A stretch of DNA of 64,000 nucleotides from Dictyobacter arantiisoli (GCF_008326305.1 NZ_BIXY01000005.1:62001-126000), one strand, 5' to 3'; counted from the stretch's first letter, positions 8,605 through 17,835 are shown. Translations and numbers: made by a program. Notes: generated by a model from the sequence alone, not told the origin.

Positions 8605-10325
8605 TGCAAGATTTTACCAATCTATCCGCGCCCATCAGTCAGGCGGAGATCAACCGACTCTTTGAACGACTCACCTCGCCAGAGATTGAGCAATTTTACA
8701 ATGCCTATCAATTGTGGTCCAAACAGCAACAACTCGCACAACTCCAGATCAAACTCCAGCAATTGCGACAAAGCCAGCTAGAGAATGAGGCATTAATACA
8801 GCTCTACACACCCTCGGCAGTTGCTCTGGCCGCACTGGCACAATTCCGCGCCTGTGGCGTCGATGATGTCGAGATTCTGGACCGCATGCTGGCACGTGGC
8901 GAGACCTGGCTGGATCATACCGCGCAACTGCTGCAACGCTGCGAAGGACTCGATCTCATTGGCGGCGACTATACCCAATGGTGTATCCATGCCCTTGAGG
9001 GAGCCTATGAGTGGATGGACTCGATGGATGATGCCCACCTGAATGATTATTTTCATCCTACCCTTCAGGATCAGCTACCCAGCCGGGTCCCTGATCAGAA
9101 CACAACCAGCAGCGAGATCGAAGAGAAACTCGTACGCAAACTGATGAGCGATGATCATCAGCCTGGACTTGATCCCAATACCGGCAAAACCATCGCTATC
9201 CGCATCCCAGAAGAACTGCTCGATCAACTCTCGCAGGAAGATATTATCCTGACAGATGACGCGCCACCTGCTACGACAGCCGAAGTATCAATACCATCAG
9301 ACAGCGTGTTAGACGAGGAGATCATCGGCGAAACAATTGTCAAGGAACAGCCCGCACAGGATGCACAAACGGCTGAAACCAGAACAGAACAGGAGAGCGC
9401 TGAAGCCTCGCAACGGACCGAAGAGATATTAAAATTGCTCATGACTGAACCGCAAGATAGCGAGTCATCGACGTCAAATGAAATCCCCTCTACAGATGAG
9501 TCATCCACCAGGATCTCAAATGAGGAGCCTCCTGAAGATGCTTATCTGGCCTATCTTGCCAACCTGGGCGTCCTTCCTGCCCTCGCAGATGATCCGATTG
9601 ACGACAATGCTCAAACAGATAAAGATATTCCCTTCAATCCATTAGAAGAGACCACAATAAACCATTCAAACGATGGATACAGTACTTTCGGCGCCCTGGA
9701 ACCTTTTGATGTGACTGGCATACCATTTGCTACGGAAGAAAGCACGCTACAGGATGAGCCAGCCCCGGCCGAGATAGTTGAGGTATCTGAAGCAGCCGAA
9801 ATACTCAATGTAACTCCTGCCGAGCCAGAACAGCGAACAGAAGAACCCGCAACAGACGTTGCCACGGCGCCGGCGTCAGATAACGCAACCGATCTCGCGG
9901 ATCAACCATTAGCACAGGTTGAGCCAATGGTTGATTTGCAACAGAACGCGATCTTGCCAACGCCTCATGCTGAAACGCCACAGAGCATAGAAGCCGAGGA
10001 AGAAAAATCCATACCCATAGACACATTTATAACAGAGCCAGAGACTTCCATCACAGAGTCAGTAGAAACACTGGCTGAAGCGAAAGTGGAAATGGAAGCG
10101 GAAGCGGAGAGCACAAAACGCGGTCAATGGCCGTATGTTTATCAAGAAGTTGAAGAGCCAGCAGGAGAAGCGTTAGAAGCGCGTAGAGAGGACGCAACAG
10201 CTATAAGTCAGACGCATCCCGATGGTCAAGAGCAAGATCTAAAAAAAAAGAAGCCTCTCGCTGAGGCTTCAGACAAACATCCTGGCAAGCTACGGCGTTC
10301 CCTCGCGAAATTCATGCGGCGCTGA
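8604..10325 (+). CDS. Hypothetical acidic coiled-coil protein
   Basis: 573 residues, not recognised. The first 150 residues are a helical, Gln/Leu-rich domain (WSKQQQLAQLQIKLQQLRQ, then LARGETWLDHTAQLLQRCEG) resembling the N-terminus of the preceding protein; residues 180-520 are low-complexity and very rich in Glu, Asp, Ala, Thr and Ser, as expected of a disordered linker. The C-terminus turns basic (LKKKKPLAEASDKHPGKLRR, SLAKFMRR). Its 3' end overlaps the convergent LapA-domain gene by 36 bases and contains that gene's terminator. AGGAG lies upstream of ATG 8604. It could be a scaffold linked to wall or division functions given its position after the SEDS gene, but nothing proves this. Confidence 0.8.
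   Translation: MQDFTNLSAPISQAEINRLFERLTSPEIEQFYNAYQLWSKQQQLAQLQIKLQQLRQSQLENEALIQLYTPSAVALAALAQFRACGVDDVEILDRMLARGETWLDHTAQLLQRCEGLDLIGGDYTQWCIHALEGAYEWMDSMDDAHLNDYFHPTLQDQLPSRVPDQNTTSSEIEEKLVRKLMSDDHQPGLDPNTGKTIAIRIPEELLDQLSQEDIILTDDAPPATTAEVSIPSDSVLDEEIIGETIVKEQPAQDAQTAETRTEQESAEASQRTEEILKLLMTEPQDSESSTSNEIPSTDESSTRISNEEPPEDAYLAYLANLGVLPALADDPIDDNAQTDKDIPFNPLEETTINHSNDGYSTFGALEPFDVTGIPFATEESTLQDEPAPAEIVEVSEAAEILNVTPAEPEQRTEEPATDVATAPASDNATDLADQPLAQVEPMVDLQQNAILPTPHAETPQSIEAEEEKSIPIDTFITEPETSITESVETLAEAKVEMEAEAESTKRGQWPYVYQEVEEPAGEALEARREDATAISQTHPDGQEQDLKKKKPLAEASDKHPGKLRRSLAKFMRR
10241..10270 (-). terminator. Intrinsic terminator of the LapA gene, lying inside the convergent coding sequence
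   Basis: On the minus strand GAAGCCTC-AGCGA-GAGGCTTC (10270 down to 10250) is followed by a run of nine T (10249-10241). It sits 20 bases beyond the stop of the minus-strand gene and is translated on the + strand as the Lys-rich LKKKKPLAEAS segment of the acidic protein. Confidence 0.85.
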
Positions 10326-10706
10326 ATAATTTGGGGGCATGAATTGCTCAGGAGGTGCTGTACTGGGCATTGGCATCACGTTACTATAAGAAACAGGGGG
10401 CTGCGAGGTAGGAGGTGTGACATGCCCTGCTGGCGGTGTGGCTGCCAGGAGTTGTTGCCGCAGTGCTGTCACGCTCTTACGCAAACGCTTGATTTCACGA
10501 CGATCCGACCAGGCTGAAGCGACCGAGACAAGATATAATAAGAACGCTCCCAGAAAAAAGGCCATTAATAGCCACATGCCGATTGGGAGATCGGGTGAGC
10601 GCCACGAAAAAATAACAAGATGGACCTGAGTCGAAAAGTTCAAGATGGTAAGTGCTGCCAATCCCCCACATACCACCAGGAAAAGGAAGAGTATGAGATA
10701 GAACAT
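10290..10706 (-). CDS. LapA-domain (DUF1049) membrane protein
   Basis: 138 residues with two membrane helices (FYLILFLFLVVCGGLAALTI near 2-21 and GMWLLMAFFLGAFLLYLVSV near 43-62) flanking NFSTQVHLVIFSWRSPDLP, the usual LapA-domain layout. A basic coiled-coil stretch (DRREIKRLRKSVTALRQQL) and a Pro-rich cytoplasmic tail follow. In proteobacteria LapA acts with LapB in envelope assembly; in other phyla the role is unknown. It is monocistronic and convergent with the acidic coiled-coil gene. AAGGAGG lies 8-9 bases before ATG 10706. Confidence 0.85.
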   Translation of the reverse strand: MFYLILFLFLVVCGGLAALTILNFSTQVHLVIFSWRSPDLPIGMWLLMAFFLGAFLLYLVSVASAWSDRREIKRLRKSVTALRQQLLAATPPAGHVTPPTSQPPVSYSNVMPMPSTAPPEQFMPPNYSAPHEFREGTP

Positions 10707-11036
10707 TGCGACCTCCTTTTTCTCCGTACTTACGCTATAATAGTTCTCATATTTCTTACCCAGAGGGGCTCCAACTTTCCCTTTTGCCGCCTACAGTGGC
10801 GGGAGAGGAGGAAGGAAATTGTGGGGACACCCCACACCCCGGCAGGATGGGCTCGCCGCCCTCCTGCACCACCTGCCAATCGCAGGTAGATTAGTGTCAT
10901 TCTAAATTGTTGGACTTATGAGTAATACGCTAGAGATATCTTATTATATTCACAACTGGTAGCAACTTGCGTAATGGGCTATTCTCCAGAGGACAGAAAT
11001 AGCCGTATTATCTGCGCGACCTAGCCGTAGGGCAAA
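10707..11036. other. Divergent intergenic region with a GC-rich dispersed repeat
   Basis: This region separates the divergent lapA-like and mutS genes. Bases 10786-10868 hold a GC-rich element, with cores such as GGGGACACCCC and CCCCGGCAGG, that recurs near 27077-27142 (inverted) and 43966-44040. The rest is A+T-rich with no supported ORF. Confidence 0.6.
10786..10868 (+). repeat. Dispersed GC-rich intergenic element, copy 1
   Basis: The order of blocks is GCCGCC...GGCGGGAGAGGAGGAAGG, then GTGGGGACACCCC, CCCCGGCAGG, then GGGCTCGCCGCCCTCCTGC. The same block order, with substitutions, appears at 43966-44040 and, reverse-complemented, at 27077-27142. Confidence 0.7.
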
Positions 11037-11065
11037 TTGACGCTATACCAGAATAGACTTATACT
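11037..11065 (+). promoter_or_regulatory. mutS promoter
   Basis: TTGACG (11037-11042), 17-base spacer, TATACT (11060-11065), about 20 bases before the GGAGG of mutS. The short leader and near-consensus boxes make this convincing. Confidence 0.75.
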
Positions 11066-11091
11066 TGGGTGGAACACGATGGAGGAAAAAC

Positions 11092-13872
11092 GTGTTGTTT
11101 GAAGATTATGCGAAAGAGCAACCTGTTCATAGCCCGGTACGCACGCAGTACCTGAATATAAAACGCCAAAATCCCGATGCGATCCTGTTTTTCCGCATGG
11201 GCGACTTTTATGAGATGTTTGATGATGATGCAGAGATCGTAGCCCGCGAATTAGAGATCGCTCTGACACGCCGCGATTTTGGCAAGGGTGAGAAATCCCC
11301 GATGGCGGGTATCCCTCATCACGCCGCCGATGGGTATATCGCCCGTCTGGTCGGCAAGGGATACAGGGTAGCTATCTGCGAACAGACCTCAGATCCGGCC
11401 TTATCAAAAGGATTGGTGGATCGCGAGGTGATCCGTATTGTGACACCGGGCACGATCATCGATCCTTCGATGCTGGCGGCCAAGCGCAATAACTTTCTGG
11501 CTGCGGTCATCGTGGGACGCGACGCGGTTGGGATCGCCTATATTGATATCACCACGGGCGAGTTCGCAGTGACACAGTTTAGCTCGCAGGAACCGGAGAT
11601 CTCGGCGCAACAGGAGATTGCTCGCGTAGGTCCGGCGGAGGTACTGGTCGAGGCCAACTATAGCCGTCTCGGCAATCGCAAAAAACGCTGGCTGGCCGCA
11701 GTGATGAATGAAAAGCAGGTCACCAAGCTTGGCAGCAATGGCAATCCCAATGGAGATATTCCCGATCTGGAAGAGGATGATGAGGATGATATTGCCCCGC
11801 TGGCGAAACAGTTAGAAGGTGTGGCGGGACATGTTACCCCCTATGACGCCCGCTACTTTAATGAGGATGATGCCCGTCATCGCCTGCTACAACAATTCCA
11901 TGTCGCATCCCTGGAAGGCTTTGGCTGCGCCCATCTCCCACTGGCTATTCGTGCCGCAGGGGCCGTGCTGGCCTATGTACAGGATACACAGCGCGGCCTG
12001 TTGCAGCAGTTGAATGCCCTGGAAACCTACTTCACCAATAGTTTTATGACCCTTGATCCCTATACGCGCCGCAATCTGGAACTCTTTGAGACCGGACGTG
12101 GCGGCTCGGTGAAAGGCTCATTGCTCTGGGTGCTCGACCGCACGCGCACTCCCATGGGCGGACGCCTGCTACGGCGCTGGATCGGCCAGCCACTGCTGGA
12201 TATCGCGGTCCTTCAGAAGCGCCAGGAGGCGGTCAGCGAACTGTTTGGGGATACATTGTTGCAGGCCCGCCTCTCCGAAGGACTCAAAAAGGCTGGCGAT
12301 ATCGAGCGTCTGATCAATCGCGTTCGCCAGCGCATCGCATCCCCTCGTGATCTGGTGGCGCTGGCGAATGGCTTGCGGGCCGCTGCTGAGGTACGCAACT
12401 GCCTGAGCGATGAAGATCAACAGAACAAACCAGGCCTGTGCAGATTTATCGAGCGGCTCTCGGATAACAATGATATTATCGAGCTGATCGAGCACGCGAT
12501 TACCGATGAACCACCGCTGAGTATTACCGAGGGTGGCATCATTCGCACGGGCTTTAACGCGGAACTGGATAAGCTCCATGATGCCTCGCAAAATGGCCGC
12601 AAATGGATCGCTGAGATGGAACAGCGAGAGCGCCGCCGCACAGGTATCAATAATCTTAAGGTTGGCTTCAACAAGGCTACTGGCTATTTTATCGAGGTCA
12701 GCATCGCCAATATCAGTCGCGTGCCGCAGGATTATATGCGCCGCCAGACATTGACTAATTCAGAACGCTATATCACGCCCGATTTAAAAGAGTATGAGAC
12801 GCTGATCCTGAATTCCCAGGATCGTGTCAATAAAATGGAGAATGAGTTCTTTGTCCAGTTGCGTCAGGATATCGCACAACATGCCTCGGACCGCATTCAA
12901 GATACCGCTCAGGCACTGGCTGAGATCGATGTCTATCAGAGTCTGGCCGAAGTGGCCGCCAAACAAAACTATACCCGTCCCATGCTAAATGAAGAGGATA
13001 CTCTGCATGTCATTGCAGGACGCCATCCTGTGGTGGAACTGGCCCAGGCCGAGATACCATTTATTCCTAACGATGCCAATTTATCCAATCATGAAGCGCA
13101 GATCAGTATTATCACAGGTCCCAATATGGCCGGTAAATCGACCTATCTGCGACAGGTGGCCTTAATCGTTCTGATGGCTCAGATCGGCAGCTATGTGCCG
13201 GCTGAAAGCGCAAATATTGGCATTGTTGATCGTATCTTCACCCGTATCGGCGCGCAGGATGATCTTGCGACAGGCCAGAGTACCTTTATGGTTGAGATGG
13301 TGGAGACCGCCAATATTCTCCACCATGCCACGCCGCGCAGTCTGATTATTCTGGATGAGATTGGACGTGGCACCAGCACCTATGATGGCCTGGCTATCGC
13401 ACGTGCTGTAGTGGAATATCTGCATAACAATAAGCGCAGCGGCGCACGTACACTCTTCGCAACCCATTATCATGAACTGGTCGAAGTTGCGCAACTCTTG
13501 CCACGTATTCGCTGCCTCAACGTCGCCGTCACCGAAGAGAATGGACAGGTGATCTTTTTACGCAAGATCGTCCCCGGCGGTGCGGATAGAAGTTATGGCA
13601 TCCATGTCGCGCAGTTGGCCGGTATTCCGCGTCCAGTGATCCATCGGGCGCAAGAAATTTTGGAGGAATTAGAACGCAAAGGGGATGCCAAGACACGACG
13701 CAAAACGATGCGCGATCTCACCATGCCCGTCGCATGGCAAATGACTTTATTGGGTTCGGAACCACATCCACTCGTCGAAGAGCTGAAAGCATTGGCGATA
13801 GATGAGCTCACACCCATTGAAGCCATCAGCAAACTCTATGAATTACAACAAAAAGCGCGGAAAGATTCCTGA
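11092..13872 (+). CDS. mutS: DNA mismatch repair protein MutS
   Basis: About 926 residues. The mismatch-recognition domain shows the Phe-x-Glu wedge in FFRMGDFYEMF; lever and clamp domains follow (NLELFETGRGGSVKGSLLWV in pieces). The C-terminal ATPase has Walker A GPNMAGKST (residues 676-684), TGQSTFMVEM, Walker B LIILDEIGRGTSTYDGLA and FATHYHEL. MutS binds base mismatches as a dimer and recruits MutL. The start is GTG 11092 (or TTG 11095) with GGAGG at 11081-11085; the open frame runs further up to TTG 11065. A strongly acidic insertion (EEDDEDD) interrupts the connector domain near residue 230. MutL is not in the window. Confidence 0.97.
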   Translation: MLFEDYAKEQPVHSPVRTQYLNIKRQNPDAILFFRMGDFYEMFDDDAEIVARELEIALTRRDFGKGEKSPMAGIPHHAADGYIARLVGKGYRVAICEQTSDPALSKGLVDREVIRIVTPGTIIDPSMLAAKRNNFLAAVIVGRDAVGIAYIDITTGEFAVTQFSSQEPEISAQQEIARVGPAEVLVEANYSRLGNRKKRWLAAVMNEKQVTKLGSNGNPNGDIPDLEEDDEDDIAPLAKQLEGVAGHVTPYDARYFNEDDARHRLLQQFHVASLEGFGCAHLPLAIRAAGAVLAYVQDTQRGLLQQLNALETYFTNSFMTLDPYTRRNLELFETGRGGSVKGSLLWVLDRTRTPMGGRLLRRWIGQPLLDIAVLQKRQEAVSELFGDTLLQARLSEGLKKAGDIERLINRVRQRIASPRDLVALANGLRAAAEVRNCLSDEDQQNKPGLCRFIERLSDNNDIIELIEHAITDEPPLSITEGGIIRTGFNAELDKLHDASQNGRKWIAEMEQRERRRTGINNLKVGFNKATGYFIEVSIANISRVPQDYMRRQTLTNSERYITPDLKEYETLILNSQDRVNKMENEFFVQLRQDIAQHASDRIQDTAQALAEIDVYQSLAEVAAKQNYTRPMLNEEDTLHVIAGRHPVVELAQAEIPFIPNDANLSNHEAQISIITGPNMAGKSTYLRQVALIVLMAQIGSYVPAESANIGIVDRIFTRIGAQDDLATGQSTFMVEMVETANILHHATPRSLIILDEIGRGTSTYDGLAIARAVVEYLHNNKRSGARTLFATHYHELVEVAQLLPRIRCLNVAVTEENGQVIFLRKIVPGGADRSYGIHVAQLAGIPRPVIHRAQEILEELERKGDAKTRRKTMRDLTMPVAWQMTLLGSEPHPLVEELKALAIDELTPIEAISKLYELQQKARKDS

Positions 13873-13893
13873 GATCGTGACACATCCAATAGA

Positions 13894-13911
13894 TTGGTAA
13901 CTAATTACCAA
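13894..13911 (+). promoter_or_regulatory. Perfect palindrome upstream of tkt (operator candidate)
   Basis: TTGGTAA-CTAA-TTACCAA, a 7-4-7 perfect inverted repeat just upstream of the tkt promoter. Its size suits a dimeric repressor or activator; no regulator is assigned. Confidence 0.5.
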
Positions 13912-13923
13912 CGACAGACAGCC

Positions 13924-13940
13924 ACCAGATGTGGTATTAT
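13924..13940 (+). promoter_or_regulatory. tkt extended -10 promoter with overlapping inverted repeat
   Basis: TGGTATTAT (13932-13940) is an extended -10 (TG-N-TATTAT). ACCA (13924-13927) and TGGT (13932-13935) form an inverted repeat over it, and a larger pair CCACCA/TGGTGG (13922-13927, 13943-13948) brackets the box. The same ACCA...TGGTATTAT arrangement occurs before zwf at 17673-17691. Confidence 0.55.
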
Positions 13941-13992
13941 ATTGGTGGTTAGTGTATTGTGTACAATAATAAACAACCAAGTCGGAGGATTA

Positions 13993-16026
13993 ATGACAAC
14001 GCAACAGAAGACGGCTATAGATAACCAGTCTGACCACAATCAAGAGCAACTTTATATCAATACCATTCGCACACTGGCTATGGATGGCGTACAAAAAGCA
14101 AACTCAGGGCATCCTGGCACCCCAATGGCGCTGGCCCCTTTAGCATATTTACTTTACACACGTCACATGCAACACAATCCCAAAAATCCAAACTGGGTGA
14201 ATCGTGACCGCTTCGTGCTGTCTGCAGGGCATGCCTCGATGTTGCAGTACAGCTTGCTGTATCTGACCGGCTACGGTCTGGAACTTGATGATCTGAAAAG
14301 CTTTCGTCAGTGGGGCAGCCTGACCCCGGGACATCCCGAATATCATCATACCAAAGGCATTGAGACCACCACCGGTCCGCTCGGCCAGGGTATTGGTAAT
14401 AGTGTCGGTATGGCTATCGCGCAGCGCTACCAGGCCAGTCGCTTTAACAAGCCTGGGCATGATGTTATCGATCACTACATTTACGCGATTGCCGGTGACG
14501 GTGATATGCAAGAAGGCATTTCCTCAGAGGCCGCTTCCCTGGCGGGCACGCTCAAATTAGGTCGCCTTATTTTATTCTACGACGACAACAATATCTCGAT
14601 CGAGGGCGATACCAGTATCTCTTTCACGGAGAATGTTGGACAGCGTTACGAAGCCTATGGCTGGCATGTACAGCATGTGGCTGATATCAATGATCTGGCT
14701 GCTCTGGATGAGGCTATCGCCGCCGCTAAGGCCGTGGCCGATAAGCCATCCCTGATCTCTGTCAAATCAAAAATTGGCTATGGTAGCCCGCACAAACAGG
14801 GTTCACATGATGCCCACGGTGCCCCTCTGGGTGCTGAAGAGATTGTTTTGACCAAGCGCAATCTCGGCTGGCCTTCCGAAGAGCCATTCTTCGTACCTGA
14901 AGAGTCCTTGAACTTCTTCCGCCAGAGTATCGAGCGTGGCGCGGAATTTGAGCAGGCATGGCAGAAAGAATACGATGCTTATGCTGCCGAGTTCCCTGAA
15001 CTGGCCGCCCAGTGGCAGGCCGAATTGAGCGGCAAACTGGCCGAGGGCTGGGACAAAGATATTCCTACATTCAAAGCTGGTGAAGCAGTCGCTACCCGCG
15101 TCGCAGCCGGCAAAACCCTGAACGCCATTGCTCCAAACCTGCCTAATCTGATTGGTGGATCGGCCGACCTGGCCCCATCTAACAACACCAATATGAAGGG
15201 CCTGGGAGATTTCGGCGGGACAGAAAACGGCCGCAACATGCACTTTGGTATCCGTGAACACGGCATGGGCAGCATCCTCAATGGTATGGCGCTCTATGGC
15301 GGTCTGATCCCATTCGGTGCCACCTTCCTGATCTTCTCGGACTACATGCGCCCGGTCATCCGCCTGGCATCTTTGATGAAACAGCATGTCATCTATGTCT
15401 ACACTCATGACAGCATCGGTGTGGGTGAAGATGGTCCGACCCACCAGCCTATCGAACAATTGGCGGCTCTACGCTCAATTCCCGGCATGGTTGTCCTGCG
15501 TCCTGCGGATGCCAATGAGACTGCCGAGGCATGGCGCTACGCTATCACCCACCAGGATGGTCCAGTCGCCCTGGCGCTTACCCGCCAGAACCTGCCGACC
15601 ATTGATCGCGAGCAGTATCCAGCCGCGAGTAACCTCACGAAGGGTGCATACGTGCTAGTGGATAGTGAAGGTACACCCGACATTATTCTCCTTGCTAGCG
15701 GTTCAGAAGTTTCCCTGGCCTTCGACACAGCCAAACAACTGCATCAGGATGGCATTGCCGCTCGTGTAGTAAGTGTCCCCAGTTGGGAACTGTTCGAAGC
15801 TCAGAGCGCGGAATATAAAGAAGCAGTATTACCGAAAAATGTACGTGCCCGTATTGCCATTGAGGCTGCTCGTACCATGGGCTGGGAGCGTTACATTGGC
15901 CTGGATGGCGCTTATGTCACCCTGGATCACTTCGGCGCATCCGCTCCCGCCAATACCCTGTTCAAGGAATTTGGCTTTACGGTAGAGAATGTGGTTAACA
16001 AGGCAAAAACTCTTTTGAACAAGTAG
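13993..16026 (+). CDS. tkt: Transketolase
   Basis: 677 residues; a thiamine-diphosphate enzyme moving two-carbon ketol units between sugar phosphates in the non-oxidative pentose-phosphate pathway. Motifs: [15 protein letters not shown] (N-terminus), [14 protein letters not shown], the ThDP motif [13 protein letters not shown] from residue 168, [13 protein letters not shown], and [15 protein letters not shown] with catalytic His. ATG 13993 is preceded by GGAGG (13983-13987), and the open frame upstream to 13894 is promoter DNA. It is the first gene of a tkt-tal-zwf-opcA-pgl-rpe cluster. Confidence 0.97.
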   Translation: MTTQQKTAIDNQSDHNQEQLYINTIRTLAMDGVQKANSGHPGTPMALAPLAYLLYTRHMQHNPKNPNWVNRDRFVLSAGHASMLQYSLLYLTGYGLELDDLKSFRQWGSLTPGHPEYHHTKGIETTTGPLGQGIGNSVGMAIAQRYQASRFNKPGHDVIDHYIYAIAGDGDMQEGISSEAASLAGTLKLGRLILFYDDNNISIEGDTSISFTENVGQRYEAYGWHVQHVADINDLAALDEAIAAAKAVADKPSLISVKSKIGYGSPHKQGSHDAHGAPLGAEEIVLTKRNLGWPSEEPFFVPEESLNFFRQSIERGAEFEQAWQKEYDAYAAEFPELAAQWQAELSGKLAEGWDKDIPTFKAGEAVATRVAAGKTLNAIAPNLPNLIGGSADLAPSNNTNMKGLGDFGGTENGRNMHFGIREHGMGSILNGMALYGGLIPFGATFLIFSDYMRPVIRLASLMKQHVIYVYTHDSIGVGEDGPTHQPIEQLAALRSIPGMVVLRPADANETAEAWRYAITHQDGPVALALTRQNLPTIDREQYPAASNLTKGAYVLVDSEGTPDIILLASGSEVSLAFDTAKQLHQDGIAARVVSVPSWELFEAQSAEYKEAVLPKNVRARIAIEAARTMGWERYIGLDGAYVTLDHFGASAPANTLFKEFGFTVENVVNKAKTLLNK

Positions 16027-16073
16027 ATCACATCGAGTACGTTGTTATAAAATGTGAGAGAACCTATACAGAA

Positions 16074-16104
16074 TCTGGCTACGTGACCTCGTTGCGTAGT
16101 CAGA
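16074..16104 (+). other. Hairpin in the tkt-tal spacer
   Basis: Ten-base arms 16074-16083 and 16095-16104 pair with one G-T wobble around an 11-base loop. There is no T-run, so it may be a processing or attenuation hairpin between tkt and tal. Confidence 0.35.
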
Positions 16105-16151
16105 GGAGTTAGGACTATCACGACAAAAGAAAATAAGGAAGGGAAAGTCAG

Positions 16152-17297
16152 ATGACGAATCCTTTAACACAACTGCAAGCACAAGGCCAGAGCGTCTGGT
16201 ATGACAATATCGACCGCGCACAGATCGTTTCCGGTGATTTCAAACGCCTCCTCGATGAGGATGGTGTTGTAGGTGTGACCGCCAACCCCACCATTTTCGA
16301 GAAATCCATCAGCGCAGGCCATGCGTATGATGACCAGATATCTCAATTGATCCGTGAAGGCAAAAACACCAACGAGATTTATGAAGCTGTCGTCATTAAA
16401 GACATTCATACTGTTGCTGATCTGATTCGCCCTATCTATGACCGCACCAATGGCCTGGATGGCTATGTCAGCCTGGAAGTTTCTCCTAAACTGGCAAATG
16501 ATACTGAAGCAACCATTGCCGAGGCCAAGCGCTTCTGGAACATGGTTGAGCGCCCCAACCTGATGATCAAGATCCCTGCCACACCAGCCGGTATTCCTGC
16601 CATCTACGAAGTTCTGCGTAGTGGCATCAATGTCAACGTTACCTTGATCTTCTCAATCGAATCGTACCGCAATGTCGCCGATGCCTACATCCGCGCCCTT
16701 GAGGATCTGAAGAGCCGCGGCCAGGATATCAGCAAAATCGCATCCGTCGCCAGCTTCTTCATCAGCCGCCTGGATACGCTGGTTGACCAGCAGCTTGAGA
16801 GCAAGATCAAAGCCAGCAGCGATGATTCCGAAAAAGAGCAGTTGAAGGCTCTGGAAGGCAAAGCCGCAATTGCCAATGCACGCGTCGTCTATCAGGACTT
16901 CAAGCGCATCTTTGGTGCCCCTCGCTTCGAGAAGCTCAAACAGGCCGGTGCCCATGTGCAGCGTCCTCTGTGGGCCAGCACCAGCACCAAGAATCCAGCC
17001 TACCGCGATACCATGTATGCTGAAGAGTTGGTCGGACCTGATACCGTTGATACTATGCCTTTAGAGACGATTGTAAACTTCCGCAAGCACGGTGTAGCGC
17101 GTCACAGCATTGAGGATGATATCCCCGGCGCACAGGCCACTCTGGATGCCTTAGAGAAACATGGTGTCCACTATGCTCAGGTAACTCAGCAGTTGCTCGA
17201 CGAGGGCGTAAGCAAATTCGCCGTTTCCTTTGACGATCTGTTCAAAGGTATCGACGGCAAAAAAAACGCCATCAAAGCATCTCAGGTTGCTGACTAA
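16152..17297 (+). CDS. tal: Transaldolase, long mycobacterial/cyanobacterial type
   Basis: 381 residues, longer than E. coli TalB and matching the about 370-residue type found in mycobacteria and cyanobacteria (QSVWYDNIDR, GVVGVTANPTIFEKSIS, GHAYDDQI). The Schiff-base lysine is K140 in MIKIPAT; other conserved blocks are VNVTLIFSIE, SVASFFISRLD and LWASTSTKNP. It transfers dihydroxyacetone units between sedoheptulose-7-P and glyceraldehyde-3-P. It lies 125 bases downstream of tkt. Related fused tal-pgi proteins exist, but this one ends at the transaldolase domain. Confidence 0.96.
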   Translation: MTNPLTQLQAQGQSVWYDNIDRAQIVSGDFKRLLDEDGVVGVTANPTIFEKSISAGHAYDDQISQLIREGKNTNEIYEAVVIKDIHTVADLIRPIYDRTNGLDGYVSLEVSPKLANDTEATIAEAKRFWNMVERPNLMIKIPATPAGIPAIYEVLRSGINVNVTLIFSIESYRNVADAYIRALEDLKSRGQDISKIASVASFFISRLDTLVDQQLESKIKASSDDSEKEQLKALEGKAAIANARVVYQDFKRIFGAPRFEKLKQAGAHVQRPLWASTSTKNPAYRDTMYAEELVGPDTVDTMPLETIVNFRKHGVARHSIEDDIPGAQATLDALEKHGVHYAQVTQQLLDEGVSKFAVSFDDLFKGIDGKKNAIKASQVAD

Positions 17298-17313
17298 ATT
17301 GCAAACGGAGAGT

Positions 17314-17346
17314 CCACTGCGGCCGATGCTATAACGGCCCCAGTGG
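17314..17346 (+). terminator. Hairpin after tal
   Basis: Arms 17314-17324 and 17336-17346 (CCACTGCGGCC / GGCCCCAGTGG) pair with one mismatch, 17 bases after the tal stop. There is no T-run, so termination efficiency is uncertain. Confidence 0.5.
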
Positions 17347-17399
17347 AGAGCTGATCCCAGGCTCAAGAAACCGCGGGAAAATTGAAAACGGAGCCACAG

Positions 17400-17443
17400 C
17401 ATCTCCATCCCAGTCATGTGAAACGTGCGCAGGGATGGAGATG
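17400..17443 (+). other. Perfect 12-bp inverted repeat in the tal-zwf spacer
   Basis: CATCTCCATCCC (17400-17411) pairs exactly with GGGATGGAGATG (17432-17443) around a 20-base loop. It could be a second terminator or a regulatory site. Confidence 0.45.
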
Positions 17444-17672
17444 TCCTGAGAGCCATCTTCACAACCTTTCAGGCAAGATATTGACAAAACAGTAGAGGTA
17501 ATCGCAAGATAGAAAGATTGACAACAGCGTCATATCTGTCTGGCTCCTCCTGTAGGGATGAATGTATCCGTATATTTGTCAACTGATCTTACAGATAGGA
17601 AAAAAAACCGTGTTCGGACAGGTCGCAACGGTGATCCAACCGTCCCGGTCATTCAAAAAATGACCCATAACG

Positions 17673-17691
17673 ACCACGAATATGGTATTAT
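17673..17691 (+). promoter_or_regulatory. zwf extended -10 promoter with ACCA/TGGT repeat
   Basis: TGGTATTAT (17683-17691), identical to the tkt box, with ACCA at 17673-17676 mirroring TGGT 17683-17686. It leaves a leader of about 140 bases before ATG 17836. Confidence 0.5.
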
Positions 17692-17835
17692 GCAAACCTA
17701 TGGTAAAGGCTTCGAGATAACGATGTCCCACATCTGTGATCACCTTCCGTCACAGCGTGATGAAGAGAATGATCACACCTTTATAAAAAAGTCATTAGTT
17801 GTAATAGCTAACACACATTATTAGGAGAGTATCAC

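Larger units (their letters stand above)
17298..17835. other. 538-base tal-zwf spacer with two hairpins and the zwf promoter
   Basis: No gene is supported. The spacer holds an imperfect terminator-like hairpin (17314-17346), a perfect 12-bp hairpin (17400-17443) and an extended -10 promoter at 17683-17691. An 88-codon frame across 17558-17824 has no ribosome site and no recognisable domain. Confidence 0.6.

Noticed and set aside
17558-17824. 88-codon + strand frame in the tal-zwf spacer
   Set aside because: No ribosome site, no recognisable fold, and it overlaps the zwf promoter region.
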